This document shows, in pieces, positions 19,433 to 28,223 of a DNA stretch of 33,744 nt; position 1 is the first letter of the stretch; every line of letters begins with the position of its first letter. The notes below the pieces were generated by a model. The model had not been told where the DNA came from. It was given only the letters and a program-made list of their open reading frames with translations, and did no database searches. Source of the DNA: Nanobdellota archaeon (lineage in GTDB: Archaea; Nanobdellota; Nanobdellia; Pacearchaeales; GW2011-AR1); assembly GCA_018817905.1 (NCBI GenBank), contig JAHISS010000005.1, positions 1-33,744 on the forward strand, written 5' to 3'. The translations under genes were made by a program, and so were the position numbers.

Positions 19433-19436
19433 AAGA

Positions 19437-19847
19437 TTATAAATGATATTTAACTGGCGACTTGGCTCCGCAAGCAAGACAATGTTTGTACTTCACACTC
19501 TTTTCTGAAACAATCTCTGTGTCTGGCTTACCGCAAACCGGACAGATAATAAACTCCTTTGCGTATTTTTCAATTTTCTCATTTACCCTCCCAGAACTCA
19601 ATTTTGTCTTCAGTATCAAACGACTACCTCTCAACTGTCCGGAAACAGCCAGCTCTTTCTGCAAAAATTTCGCAACATGCGCCGCATCTTTCCGAAGATA
19701 ACTCACAATAACTGCGAAGTTCGTTATAAAAGTATTCTTCCCGCTAACATGCCCCTCGACCTTTGGCACCTCAAATCTTTTCCCGCCCGTCCCAACTACC
19801 TTAACAGTTGTATAAGCTTTCTCTAATAACTTTTCATAATCATCCAT
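19437..19847 (-). CDS. Translation initiation factor aIF2 beta subunit
   Basis: C-terminal zinc ribbon CPVCGKPDTE...KHCLACGAKSPV and HVAKFLQKELAVSGQL; start at MDDYEKLL, since the ORF from 20195 runs into repeat DNA. Confidence 0.88.
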   Translation of the reverse strand: MDDYEKLLEKAYTTVKVVGTGGKRFEVPKVEGHVSGKNTFITNFAVIVSYLRKDAAHVAKFLQKELAVSGQLRGSRLILKTKLSSGRVNEKIEKYAKEFIICPVCGKPDTEIVSEKSVKYKHCLACGAKSPVKYHL

Positions 19848-19889
19848 AAAAACAAGCGCAATCAAGAGTTTATAAAATTGTGGTTTCCC

Positions 19890-20265
19890 ACAGTATCTCC
19901 GCACAAGAAGAAAAATTTGAAAGTACAATGCGGAAATACTGTCCCGCGGCGTTGTCCGGAGTTCGTTGGTTCTACTAATTAATTGGAAACACAAATACGA
20001 ATCGGGTGAGTTTTTCTTCGTAGAAGAAATGTTAGCGGGATTTGAGAACCAACGAAAAGACAATTTCGGACAAAACCGTTTCCCATCTTTCAGCTCAACA
20101 GCCATAACCAAGATATCGAAGTTCACTACGTTCACAAAATTGAAAAGTACAAGTTGCCCAACCCGCCAAACTCTAACCAACCTAAAAATTATCACAAATC
20201 CAACCAGTATTATACTCCTGATTGTTTTATTATTGAGCGGGGAGGTGGTTACAACTGAAGCTATT
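19890..20265. repeat. Mosaic intergenic repeat, copy B
   Basis: ACAGTATCTCCGCACAAG is identical to 27221-27238; nested inverted repeats to 20073; core copy at ~20148-20260. Confidence 0.75.
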
Positions 20266-20307
20266 TCCCAACAAAAAAATTATAAACTCTCCAATCTAAG
20301 TTCTAAC

Positions 20308-20811
20308 ATGAAAATCAAAAACCTTGTCCTAGGAATAGGAATTGTAGTTGTCTTTGCTCTGACTCTCTGGCAGGGAATAGAAGCATTCCATTCTTCTCCA
20401 CAATGGGACGATTTCTGCGGAGAAAGAACCACAACACCGCGCCCCCTAGACAAACCAGCAGATCAAATAACCCTGCCTGAATGCGAACAGCAAGGCGGCG
20501 TCTGGCAAGACGAATACTGCGATTTTTACTACGAATGTCAGCAAGAATTCAATCATGCTGAAGATGCCCATTCAAAAATCGTCTTCACAATTTCTTTAAT
20601 CGCAGCCCTTGCATCAATCATCCTCGGCTACTTTATCCTCTCCGTCGAACCAGTCGGCTCAGCGTTAATCGCCTCTGGAATCTGGGCAATTTTCTACGGC
20701 TCTGCGATAAACTGGCGAAACTTCTCCAGCATAATCCGGTTTTCACTTTTGCTCGTTGCGTTGGTTTTGTTAATCTGGCTTGCAATGCGATTGAATAAGA
20801 AGAAGAAATAA
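20308..20811 (+). CDS. Multi-TM membrane protein
   Basis: MKIKNLVLGIGIVVVFALTLWQ and further hydrophobic segments; start moved from 19966. Confidence 0.65.
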   Translation: MKIKNLVLGIGIVVVFALTLWQGIEAFHSSPQWDDFCGERTTTPRPLDKPADQITLPECEQQGGVWQDEYCDFYYECQQEFNHAEDAHSKIVFTISLIAALASIILGYFILSVEPVGSALIASGIWAIFYGSAINWRNFSSIIRFSLLLVALVLLIWLAMRLNKKKK

Positions 20812-21585
20812 TTAAACATTCGCCAACGCCTTTTCAAAAGAAACAGAATTCTTCCACATTTCCATAAACTGCTTTCGAAGTATCGCAATTAACGGCTTTG
20901 ACTTCGTCCAAATAGTTATGTAATCCTCCGGGTTTTGAATCTCGGGTTTGCCAATTGTTATCCTCGCCTCCTTGTTGTCAAACACTGTAAACCTCAAGGG
21001 ATAAGACCCATACTTCTCATTGTATGCCCTTATCTTACATCCGGTTTTCTTCCATTCAAAAGCTCTTTCTTTCGTCTCATCATTCACCACCCCAATAATC
21101 CTAACGTCGACTCCTTTTTTAGTCGTCTTCTCCATTTCCCTCAACCCGTCCCCCCAAACCTTCCAATTCCTCTGAACCCCAAATATTTCCTTCTTCACCG
21201 TAGAGTTGTGCTCCGCCAACTTGTCCATTATAGTCCTCTGTCCTTTAATCAAAGAAAAAACAAACTCATTCCCGGTCTCCTTTAACTTATCAACATCTCT
21301 CGCACTCTTCCTTAACTCGCTCAATTCTTTCTCCTTTTCTTTAACTCTCTGGGAAATAAACGTTTTGATATTAGAAAGTTTGTAACTTTTCGTTCCATTA
21401 GGAATAAGTTCCGACAAACCAAAAGTTTCAAAGTCTTTTATTATCTTATAAATCTTGTTCGTGGGAACTCCAGAATCCAGATTTAATTCTTTAGCGTTTG
21501 CTTTTTTCAGCCTTGTGAACGAAGTCAAAACTTTTGCTTCGTAAAACGTCATGCCAAGATTTTGAAAAAATTCTTCCTTGTCCAT
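20812..21585 (-). CDS. TrmB-family transcriptional regulator
   Basis: N-terminal wHTH LGMTFYEAKVLTSFTRLKKANAKELNLDSGVPTNKIYKIIKDFETFGL, then a coiled coil and a TrmB-like C-terminus. Confidence 0.85.
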   Translation of the reverse strand: MDKEEFFQNLGMTFYEAKVLTSFTRLKKANAKELNLDSGVPTNKIYKIIKDFETFGLSELIPNGTKSYKLSNIKTFISQRVKEKEKELSELRKSARDVDKLKETGNEFVFSLIKGQRTIMDKLAEHNSTVKKEIFGVQRNWKVWGDGLREMEKTTKKGVDVRIIGVVNDETKERAFEWKKTGCKIRAYNEKYGSYPLRFTVFDNKEARITIGKPEIQNPEDYITIWTKSKPLIAILRKQFMEMWKNSVSFEKALANV

Positions 21586-21669
21586 CCTATCTGAGTTTTA
21601 TTCGATTTTATAAAGATTTGTACCCCAAAAGTACTTGAAATATTTTTATAGACAATCACCCAAAAGAAC

Positions 21670-22296
21670 ATGACGAATAACTGTGGGCTCTGTTCTGAAG
21701 TTAAAAACGAACCAGTTAAAGGAAGACTTAACAGAATAATACAAAACACTGAAAATTTTTGTGCTTTTGTCACAAAAGGACCTCTTGGTTTAGGGCATCT
21801 GCTAATTGCTACAAGAGAACATTATTTATCAATGGCAACGATTCCTCGAGATTACTTTCCAGAATTAAGGGGCTTGCGTGAAGACCTTGGAGTAAGGCTA
21901 ACGGAATCATTCCATCTTCCACAAACAATATTATTTGAGCACGGCCCTTCAAAACACGACCTAAGGGGAGGTTGCTGTGTTGACCACAGCCATATGCACA
22001 TCATGCCAGTTCGCTTATCTTCAACACGAGCTGTCAGAAAAATAAAAGAATCATTAGGCAATTGCCAAACAATCGAAACTTACGAGGAACTAAGACAATT
22101 AGCTGATGAGGAAACTGCCTATGCTTTTTTCGAGTTTGATGGGATAAAATATTTTTCCAAGATAGAAAAACCAATGCCCTCACAATTTGTAAGGCAAATT
22201 ATCGGAAAATACGTTGGGCGAGAATATACTTGGGATTGGCGCCAGAATCCTCGTACTGAAGATATAATCGAAACAGTAGAAAGATTGAAAACATAA
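21670..22296 (+). CDS. HIT-like protein
   Basis: CGLC N-terminus and DHSHMHIMPV, a HxHxH-type HIT motif. Confidence 0.75.
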   Translation: MTNNCGLCSEVKNEPVKGRLNRIIQNTENFCAFVTKGPLGLGHLLIATREHYLSMATIPRDYFPELRGLREDLGVRLTESFHLPQTILFEHGPSKHDLRGGCCVDHSHMHIMPVRLSSTRAVRKIKESLGNCQTIETYEELRQLADEETAYAFFEFDGIKYFSKIEKPMPSQFVRQIIGKYVGREYTWDWRQNPRTEDIIETVERLKT

Positions 22297-22932
22297 TCAC
22301 CACCCCAAATATCTCAACCTGCCAGGTCGCGGTTCGTAAGCAGCGCCGCCTTCCAACAACTTCTTAATTTCAGCGTTAATAATATTCGGCGGCTCTTTCA
22401 ATTCCAAAATAATCTTATCAATATCAATCCCTTCTTCTTTCTCTGCTTCCTTGACCATTGACAGAATCTTGTCCTTTAGTTCTGCAATCTGTTCTTTCTC
22501 AAGCGTCTTCGGCTGTTCTGCCTCCATTTCAAGCTTTCTAACCAAAAGAAAAGCCGAATCTTTTTTCTTCATTATCTCTGGAGTAACATAAATCTCATCG
22601 TTCCAAAACCTCAACAACCCAACAACCAGCACCGTGTCTCCCTGATTAAATTCCGAGAACTTATCAACCTCTTCCCCAAATGACTTCACTTTTATCTGCC
22701 CGGTTGAATCGTCAAGCGTCAAGCTCCCGAACTTCTTTTCTCCTTCTTGAACATATTTATCAACAACATTCGCAATCAAGTTAATTCTTGAAACATTTTT
22801 CCCGCCGTCTTCAATCCCTTTCAAACGCTCACCTTCAAAAACCTGCTTCCCTGCCAAAATATTTCCAATCCTCATTTTGTAAGCAACTCTCCTTTTCATC
22901 TGCTCGCTGGACAAAGGTAATTGGTCATTCAT
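22297..22932 (-). CDS. OB-fold nucleic-acid-binding protein (RPA-like)
   Basis: ANVVDKYVQEGEKKFGSLTLDDSTGQIKVKSFGEEVDKFSEFNQGDTVLVVGLLRFWNDEIYVTPE; start at MNDQLPL. Confidence 0.75.
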   Translation of the reverse strand: MNDQLPLSSEQMKRRVAYKMRIGNILAGKQVFEGERLKGIEDGGKNVSRINLIANVVDKYVQEGEKKFGSLTLDDSTGQIKVKSFGEEVDKFSEFNQGDTVLVVGLLRFWNDEIYVTPEIMKKKDSAFLLVRKLEMEAEQPKTLEKEQIAELKDKILSMVKEAEKEEGIDIDKIILELKEPPNIINAEIKKLLEGGAAYEPRPGRLRYLGW

Positions 22933-22954
22933 CTTAAACAAAAAGAAATGAGTT

Positions 22955-23389
22955 TTATAAGGTTTTATGTTGTTTCCTATCAACTTTCTCATATTTTCTA
23001 ATTTTAGGAGACCACTGTTCTCTCGCCCTCAAACGAGCAACAGCATAACCAAAACCTGCCGCAGCAATTCCGCCGATTGACCACAAAGCATCGCTCTCAA
23101 GATTAGCAGTAATTCGCTCCGCAGTTCGTCCAAGAGATTCATAATCTCCAAACCTCTCTGCAATCTGTCTCGCGTCAGCCAAATCCTGCCCAAAATCCTC
23201 CAAAACATTCGTGCATCCATTTACAAAATTCCTGCCCGAAAACGCAGCAACAATAAGCCCAGAAAGACAAACAACTAATCCAACACGCTGCCTTGTCAAG
23301 TAATCTCTCCATCCCCTCCCAACCTTAACAGGCATTTCCACCGCGCGATTCATCCTTCGAACAATATCCCCATACTTGTCTTCATCCAT
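22955..23389 (-). CDS. Hypothetical membrane protein
   Basis: Hydrophobic VGLVVCLSGLIVAAFSG and IGGIAAAGFGYAVA; start at MDEDKYG. Confidence 0.55.
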   Translation of the reverse strand: MDEDKYGDIVRRMNRAVEMPVKVGRGWRDYLTRQRVGLVVCLSGLIVAAFSGRNFVNGCTNVLEDFGQDLADARQIAERFGDYESLGRTAERITANLESDALWSIGGIAAAGFGYAVARLRAREQWSPKIRKYEKVDRKQHKTL

Positions 23390-23538
23390 AAAAAGAATTT
23401 TCAAAAGAGGGTTATAAAGTTTTAGCTGCTGAATGCATTAAACAACTCAATGCCTAAAAGAATATCACATTAAACTCGGAATGTATCTTATTATTGTGCG
23501 AGCGCAGCGAGGATATTATTGAAGATAGTTTTACAATA

Positions 23539-26500
23539 CTACAATCTCTGCAAATAACCTTTCCGCGGCTTGAAAATATCTCCTGACTTTGAAAGCTGGT
23601 CAACTGCGTCGTCAAGTTCAGTTTTTGTCATTTTTCCTTCAACAGCTTTCTCTAGTTCTTCAACAGGAATCAACTTTCCAAGGCGACTTTCCAATTGAGA
23701 TAATATCTCTTTAACTAATAAAATCTTGCCCCTCTTCGAAGATGTAATCCCAGTTGTAATTCTATCCACATCAAAAGATTTAGTTTCTTCGTCATAACCA
23801 ACCTGCATCAGAGAAAATTTCAAAAGGTCGATAGCAACACGCGCATCTTCTGACTTCACTTCCTCGCTCAACCTCATCTTAGCATGCGCCTCGCTCAACC
23901 TGACCAGACCTTCCAACTGCCGCGCAGTAATTGGAATCGGCTTTATCTCGCTGTCCGACCGCCCGGGCTGACCTCTCAGCTTTAAGTAAAATCTCTTTAT
24001 TTCTTCAATCGCCTCGTCCGTTAATTTCGGCTTTATTCTCTGGCGCGCATAAGCAATATATTTTCTTAACAATTTAGAATCCACAACATCTCTCACAACC
24101 CCTTGCTTGTGCTCTTCCAAAACATGCGTTGCAACTGCCTCGTCCTGTTTCTTGTTCGGCAAATCCCGAATTACAAAAAGAACATCAAACCTTGTCAACA
24201 AAGCCGGTGAAATATCAATTTGTTGCGGAATTGGGGTGTAAGGATCAAACCTCCCAAGCTTAGGATTCCCGGCAGCCAAAACAGTTGTCTCTGCCCGCAA
24301 GGTCGCGTGAATGTTTGCTTTTGCAACTGTGACAGAATTATGCAAAACCATCCCATTTGAAATAAAACTATGCGTCGGCTCAACAGTAACATCATAAACA
24401 TATTTTATCCTCGGATTTTTTACCTTTTCAACAGATTTTATTTTCATCCACCGAGAAGAACCAAAAGCTAACTTCTTAATTCTCAATAAATCTTTCTTGA
24501 TTTTAGAATCACAAATGTTTTTTCCCGCCATTTTCTGCTCAGCAATCAACACTAATTTCCGCAAATGCTTTCTCTGCTTTTCTACATGTAAATCAATACT
24601 ATGTCCAAGCTCTTTATTCATTGAAATTCCTAACTTCTTATAAATCCCACTTATCAAATCAGTGCATCCGGGAATTATGTCTTTAATTGTGCGATAAGTT
24701 TTTTTCAACTCAAGATATTTCTTCAATCTTTCTTTTTTCTTTGTGGAAAGAAAACTAATTTCCATTAAGAATGATCTTAAATTCTCTTGTCCAGAAATAT
24801 CCAATCTCCAAACTTTAGAATGAGAATCTATAAAAATAGATGATTGAATCCCAAATCTCAATAACAAATCCGAAACCTGTTCAACCAACGCCCGATTTTG
24901 AGAAACAAATGAAATTCTACATCCATTTCGCTGTTGGAAAATAACACTGCCATCTCCATCGTAAAGGGCTCTTAACAAATATTTTATATTTTCATTCGGC
25001 AAGCCCATTATTTTTTCCGGAATTTTTTTCACATCACCTTTCTCCAACAAACTCTCATCCAACTCCATCATTTGTTCAAAAACTTTTTTCGAAATAACCC
25101 TTGAAGCAAACTGGTGTTTTCTCCTAACGATTTTCGGTTTAACATTGAAATATTTTTCAACTGCAATGTTATAATCTTTAATTAAAATCTCGTCATTGTT
25201 CCAAAACTGAATGCCTGTTTTTTTCCCTTTGTTCAGCTCATAACAACCATCACTAATGTGGTATCCGAGAACCTTACATAGATAATCATTCTTTTTTTCG
25301 TAATCTTCTGTTTTGAACTCAGTTTTTGAAGGTATCGGAAAGTACATTCCTTCTTTCAACTTAACAGCAGGAACTGTGAAAATCTTTCCTTCATTAGTAA
25401 CCCAACAAGGATGCTCCGGTGTAACAGTCAATTCTCTCCCATTAGTCAAAACAATCTTAACAAACTCTTTTGAGGCGATATGTCTGCTCACCTTAGAAGC
25501 CTTTAAGGAAAATATATTCGAAAAATCAGTTGATAAAAGTTCTAAATCTTCAACAGGTAAAATCTCACAGTCCCTTCCGTTCATTATTCGGTCTTTATTT
25601 TTTTCCATCAAATTATCCACTAATTTCCCTATCTTTTGTTTAGAACCATCAGATAAAGTGATTTCAAAATCTGGCAAATAGCATTGCTGTTCCATTGCCT
25701 CGTGCATTGTGCTCCTGTCGTGTTCTTCCATTTTTTCAATTTCATCAATGCAAACAACTCCTTTGTTAGACAAAACCATTGCTCCACCTTCCAAACTCCA
25801 GCCTCGCAAAAACTCGTCCTTGACAACAGCCGCAGTCAACCCAGCTGCCGTAGCTGACTTTCCAGAAACATACCTTCCCTTCGGAGCAATTGTAGATGCA
25901 TATTTTAACAACACCGATTTTGCTACGCCAGGGTCCCCGACAAGCAAAACATGAATATCTCCCCGCGTCATCCCGCCGTCTGACTTTTTCTTCTTCACTC
26001 CACTAAACAACTGCAAAAGCACAGCTTGCTTAATCTGCGAATAACCATAAATGCTCGGCGCAATGCTCTCGCTCAATCTCTTGAAAATATTCGGGTCTGC
26101 CGCCAACTCTTGAATCTGCGTCACGTCTTCATCAGACATTTCCAACTCATCAAAAGTTTCTTCCATTGAAATTGTATTGTTCGCTTCCAAAGCAATGTCA
26201 AACCGCGTTGAAATCGAACCTGTCTGCAGAGGCATTGCAACTTCCTTCAAAATCCCGTAAATCTTCACCCGGCTCCCGGGCGTTGTCTTTTTTTCCATCT
26301 TCACATCAACCAAATCCTCTTTCAAAAAAACATTAATTCTCCTCGGCTGTTCTCCACCTTCTAAAGTATCTGGCGATTCCTCAACAACAAGTTTCTGAAC
26401 GTCAACCATTTCCTTGCTCAACAATTTGAAATTCCCTTTCCACCCGCAAGAACATCTGCTCGGCTCTCTAAACTTTCTTTCAATTTGCAATACAGATAAA

Positions 26501-26922
26501 ATCGCGCCGCAGTTCGGGCATTCAAACCTTGCATTGACAACCTGCGGTCTGACCTCGCTCGCCTGTCTGACAATCCCCTCAACCGCAACAAGCCTATCCA
26601 AATGTCTTGCTCTAATCGCCCTAACCATAACATTACAACTCTTAGGAAGTTCAACCAGTCTAACTCGCGGATTAGCCACCAAACCAGATTCCTCCAACGC
26701 CAACTCCAAAATCGCAACTGTCTCTTCCGGCAGTTCCAAAACATTTTCAGCCAAAACCGGCGAAAACGCAACTAACTGCTCAAAATCAAGCCGCACAATA
26801 CCTTCCTCCCGCCGTATCGACTCCCCAATTTCCTTCCTGCAAGAATTAAAAAAGCCCTTCGCCTCCATCATCATGTCCTCTTTCTTCTTCTTCGGCCTCT
26901 GTTTCTCCCCTGTTTCATCCAT
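23539..26922 (-). CDS. mcm: Replicative helicase MCM with an in-frame intein
   Basis: LVGDPGVAKSVLLKYAS Walker A, CIDEIEKM Walker B, LLTRFDVLFVIRD; intein between HEAMEQQ and SVTVAKANIHATLRAE. Confidence 0.95.
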   Translation of the reverse strand: MDETGEKQRPKKKKEDMMMEAKGFFNSCRKEIGESIRREEGIVRLDFEQLVAFSPVLAENVLELPEETVAILELALEESGLVANPRVRLVELPKSCNVMVRAIRARHLDRLVAVEGIVRQASEVRPQVVNARFECPNCGAILSVLQIERKFREPSRCSCGWKGNFKLLSKEMVDVQKLVVEESPDTLEGGEQPRRINVFLKEDLVDVKMEKKTTPGSRVKIYGILKEVAMPLQTGSISTRFDIALEANNTISMEETFDELEMSDEDVTQIQELAADPNIFKRLSESIAPSIYGYSQIKQAVLLQLFSGVKKKKSDGGMTRGDIHVLLVGDPGVAKSVLLKYASTIAPKGRYVSGKSATAAGLTAAVVKDEFLRGWSLEGGAMVLSNKGVVCIDEIEKMEEHDRSTMHEAMEQQCYLPDFEITLSDGSKQKIGKLVDNLMEKNKDRIMNGRDCEILPVEDLELLSTDFSNIFSLKASKVSRHIASKEFVKIVLTNGRELTVTPEHPCWVTNEGKIFTVPAVKLKEGMYFPIPSKTEFKTEDYEKKNDYLCKVLGYHISDGCYELNKGKKTGIQFWNNDEILIKDYNIAVEKYFNVKPKIVRRKHQFASRVISKKVFEQMMELDESLLEKGDVKKIPEKIMGLPNENIKYLLRALYDGDGSVIFQQRNGCRISFVSQNRALVEQVSDLLLRFGIQSSIFIDSHSKVWRLDISGQENLRSFLMEISFLSTKKKERLKKYLELKKTYRTIKDIIPGCTDLISGIYKKLGISMNKELGHSIDLHVEKQRKHLRKLVLIAEQKMAGKNICDSKIKKDLLRIKKLAFGSSRWMKIKSVEKVKNPRIKYVYDVTVEPTHSFISNGMVLHNSVTVAKANIHATLRAETTVLAAGNPKLGRFDPYTPIPQQIDISPALLTRFDVLFVIRDLPNKKQDEAVATHVLEEHKQGVVRDVVDSKLLRKYIAYARQRIKPKLTDEAIEEIKRFYLKLRGQPGRSDSEIKPIPITARQLEGLVRLSEAHAKMRLSEEVKSEDARVAIDLLKFSLMQVGYDEETKSFDVDRITTGITSSKRGKILLVKEILSQLESRLGKLIPVEELEKAVEGKMTKTELDDAVDQLSKSGDIFKPRKGYLQRL
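24337..25683 (-). mobile_element. MCM intein (449 aa) with LAGLIDADG-type homing-endonuclease motifs
   Basis: Starts CYLPDFEITLSDGS, ends THSFISNGMVLHN|S; VLGYHISDGC and LLRALYDGDGS are LAGLIDADG-like. Confidence 0.93.
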
Positions 26923-26949
26923 GCGCTTTCAAATTACATCTTGTTTATA

Positions 26950-27540
26950 TGGTTTGTTGTTGTGTGGCTTTATTGTGGCACACATAAGTTACCTGCCTAA
27001 TTCTAACCAACCAAAAGATTATCCAAAAGTCCACCAGCATTATAACCCTGATTGATTTTGTTATTAATTGGAGGGCTGGCTATAATTAAAACTATTTTTT
27101 TAAAGATTATATGCTATAAGTTAATACTCTTCAGGCAGCTTCATTTTCTAAGAAAACTTTGCAGAATAAACCAAATGCACTAAACAGCAAAGTTCTCTTA
27201 GCAGATTTTTTCGGTTATTGACAGTATCTCCGCACAAGCTGAAATATAATCTGGACGTTTTGCAGCAAATTTCCCAAATCGTGCGCAGAAAAAAATTCAG
27301 CATCGGAAACAGTGCACGATTTGGACCAAAGGGCGGGCGAGCCGAGTCAGTTTAGTAAAAAAGAACAAATAAGAATTGACTCGGGGAGTTGGGTGGGAAG
27401 CAAAACGTCCCAAAAAATTTCCGTGCGGAGATACTGCATTGAATTTTAATTTCGAGGGCGGGAGGTGGGGGCGGTCGAAACTCAAATTCGAAAGGGAGGG
27501 CGGGACGAATATCAAAAAAATCTGCGTTTATACTTATACA
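26950..27540. repeat. Mosaic intergenic repeat, copy D (core, nested hairpin, nested MITE-like element, tail hairpin)
   Basis: Core and tail homologous to copy A. Shares a perfect 28-bp AAACTATTTTTTTAAAGATTATATGCTA (27089-27116) with copy E (28931-28958). Confidence 0.85.
27221..27437. mobile_element. Putative 217-bp MITE-like insertion nested in copy D
   Basis: CAGTATCTCCGCAC/GTGCGGAGATACTG terminal inverted repeats flanked by ATTG(A). Copy A has the uninterrupted site TTATTGAATTTTAATTTCGAGGGCGGG. Confidence 0.65.
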
Positions 27541-27553
27541 GAAATAACTCCAA

Positions 27554-27587
27554 TTACTTTAATAAGTAACGAAAGTTATTTAAATAA
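27554..27587. promoter_or_regulatory. Candidate operator/promoter upstream of the wHTH-NTase gene
   Basis: TTACTT-TAAT-AAGTAA dyad and perfect palindrome TTATTTAAATAA, about 20-50 nt before the ATG. Confidence 0.4.
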
Positions 27588-27605
27588 GTAATCTTAATAA
27601 AATCA

Positions 27606-28223
27606 ATGTTATCAAACGAGAAAGTAATGTTGTTAGAAGTATGGAGAAAGAATCTATTTAGAGAACTAAGCATAGCAGAGATTATGAAAGAATCAGGGAA
27701 AAAAACAAAAACCTGGGTTTTCAACGCGTTAAAATTATTAGTTAGTAATAATGTTTTAAATTCGACACGAAAAGCTAATCTTGACATTTACAGATTTAAC
27801 TTGGAAAATCCCCTGTCTTTGCAGTTACTGCAATATTTAGAAGCCCAAAGCAACTTGAGCTTTTCACAACTAAATATTATATCTGAAATAATTGAAAAAA
27901 TACCAGTTAAAAACTGCTCGATTATTGTGTTTGGCAGTTATGCAGAAAATAAGCAGACAAAGAACTCTGATTTGGACCTTTGTATACTTATAGAAAATAA
28001 AGAAGTTGAAAAGAAAATTAAGCCGTATATTAATGAAATAAAATTAAATCATCCCATAAAAATTGATGAGCATTACGTAACTTCTGAAGATTTTGTAAAG
28101 ATGCTTTTGCACGAAGAAGAAAACCTTGCAAAACAAATTTTTATAAAGCACAGACTATTTTATAACTCTGACACGTATTACCAATTATTAAAAGAGGCAT
28201 ATAAGCATGGATTCAGATCGTAA
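27606..28223 (+). CDS. wHTH plus MNT-type nucleotidyltransferase
   Basis: N-terminal HTH-like LSIAEIMKESGKKTKTWVFNALKLLVSNNVL, then IIVFGSYAENKQTKNSDLDLCILIE. Confidence 0.85.
   Translation: MLSNEKVMLLEVWRKNLFRELSIAEIMKESGKKTKTWVFNALKLLVSNNVLNSTRKANLDIYRFNLENPLSLQLLQYLEAQSNLSFSQLNIISEIIEKIPVKNCSIIVFGSYAENKQTKNSDLDLCILIENKEVEKKIKPYINEIKLNHPIKIDEHYVTSEDFVKMLLHEEENLAKQIFIKHRLFYNSDTYYQLLKEAYKHGFRS

Noticed and set aside
19848-20195. N-terminal extension of the aIF2-beta ORF
   Set aside because: It lies in repeat DNA; the archaeal protein begins near MDDYEKLL.
19966-20307. N-terminal ~114-aa extension of ORF 19966-20811
   Set aside because: It runs through repeat copy B and a probable promoter (tataaactc). 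The ATG at 20308 gives a normal TM start.
26414-27055. 213-aa ORF antisense to the mcm 5' end
   Set aside because: Shadow ORF that continues into repeat copy D.
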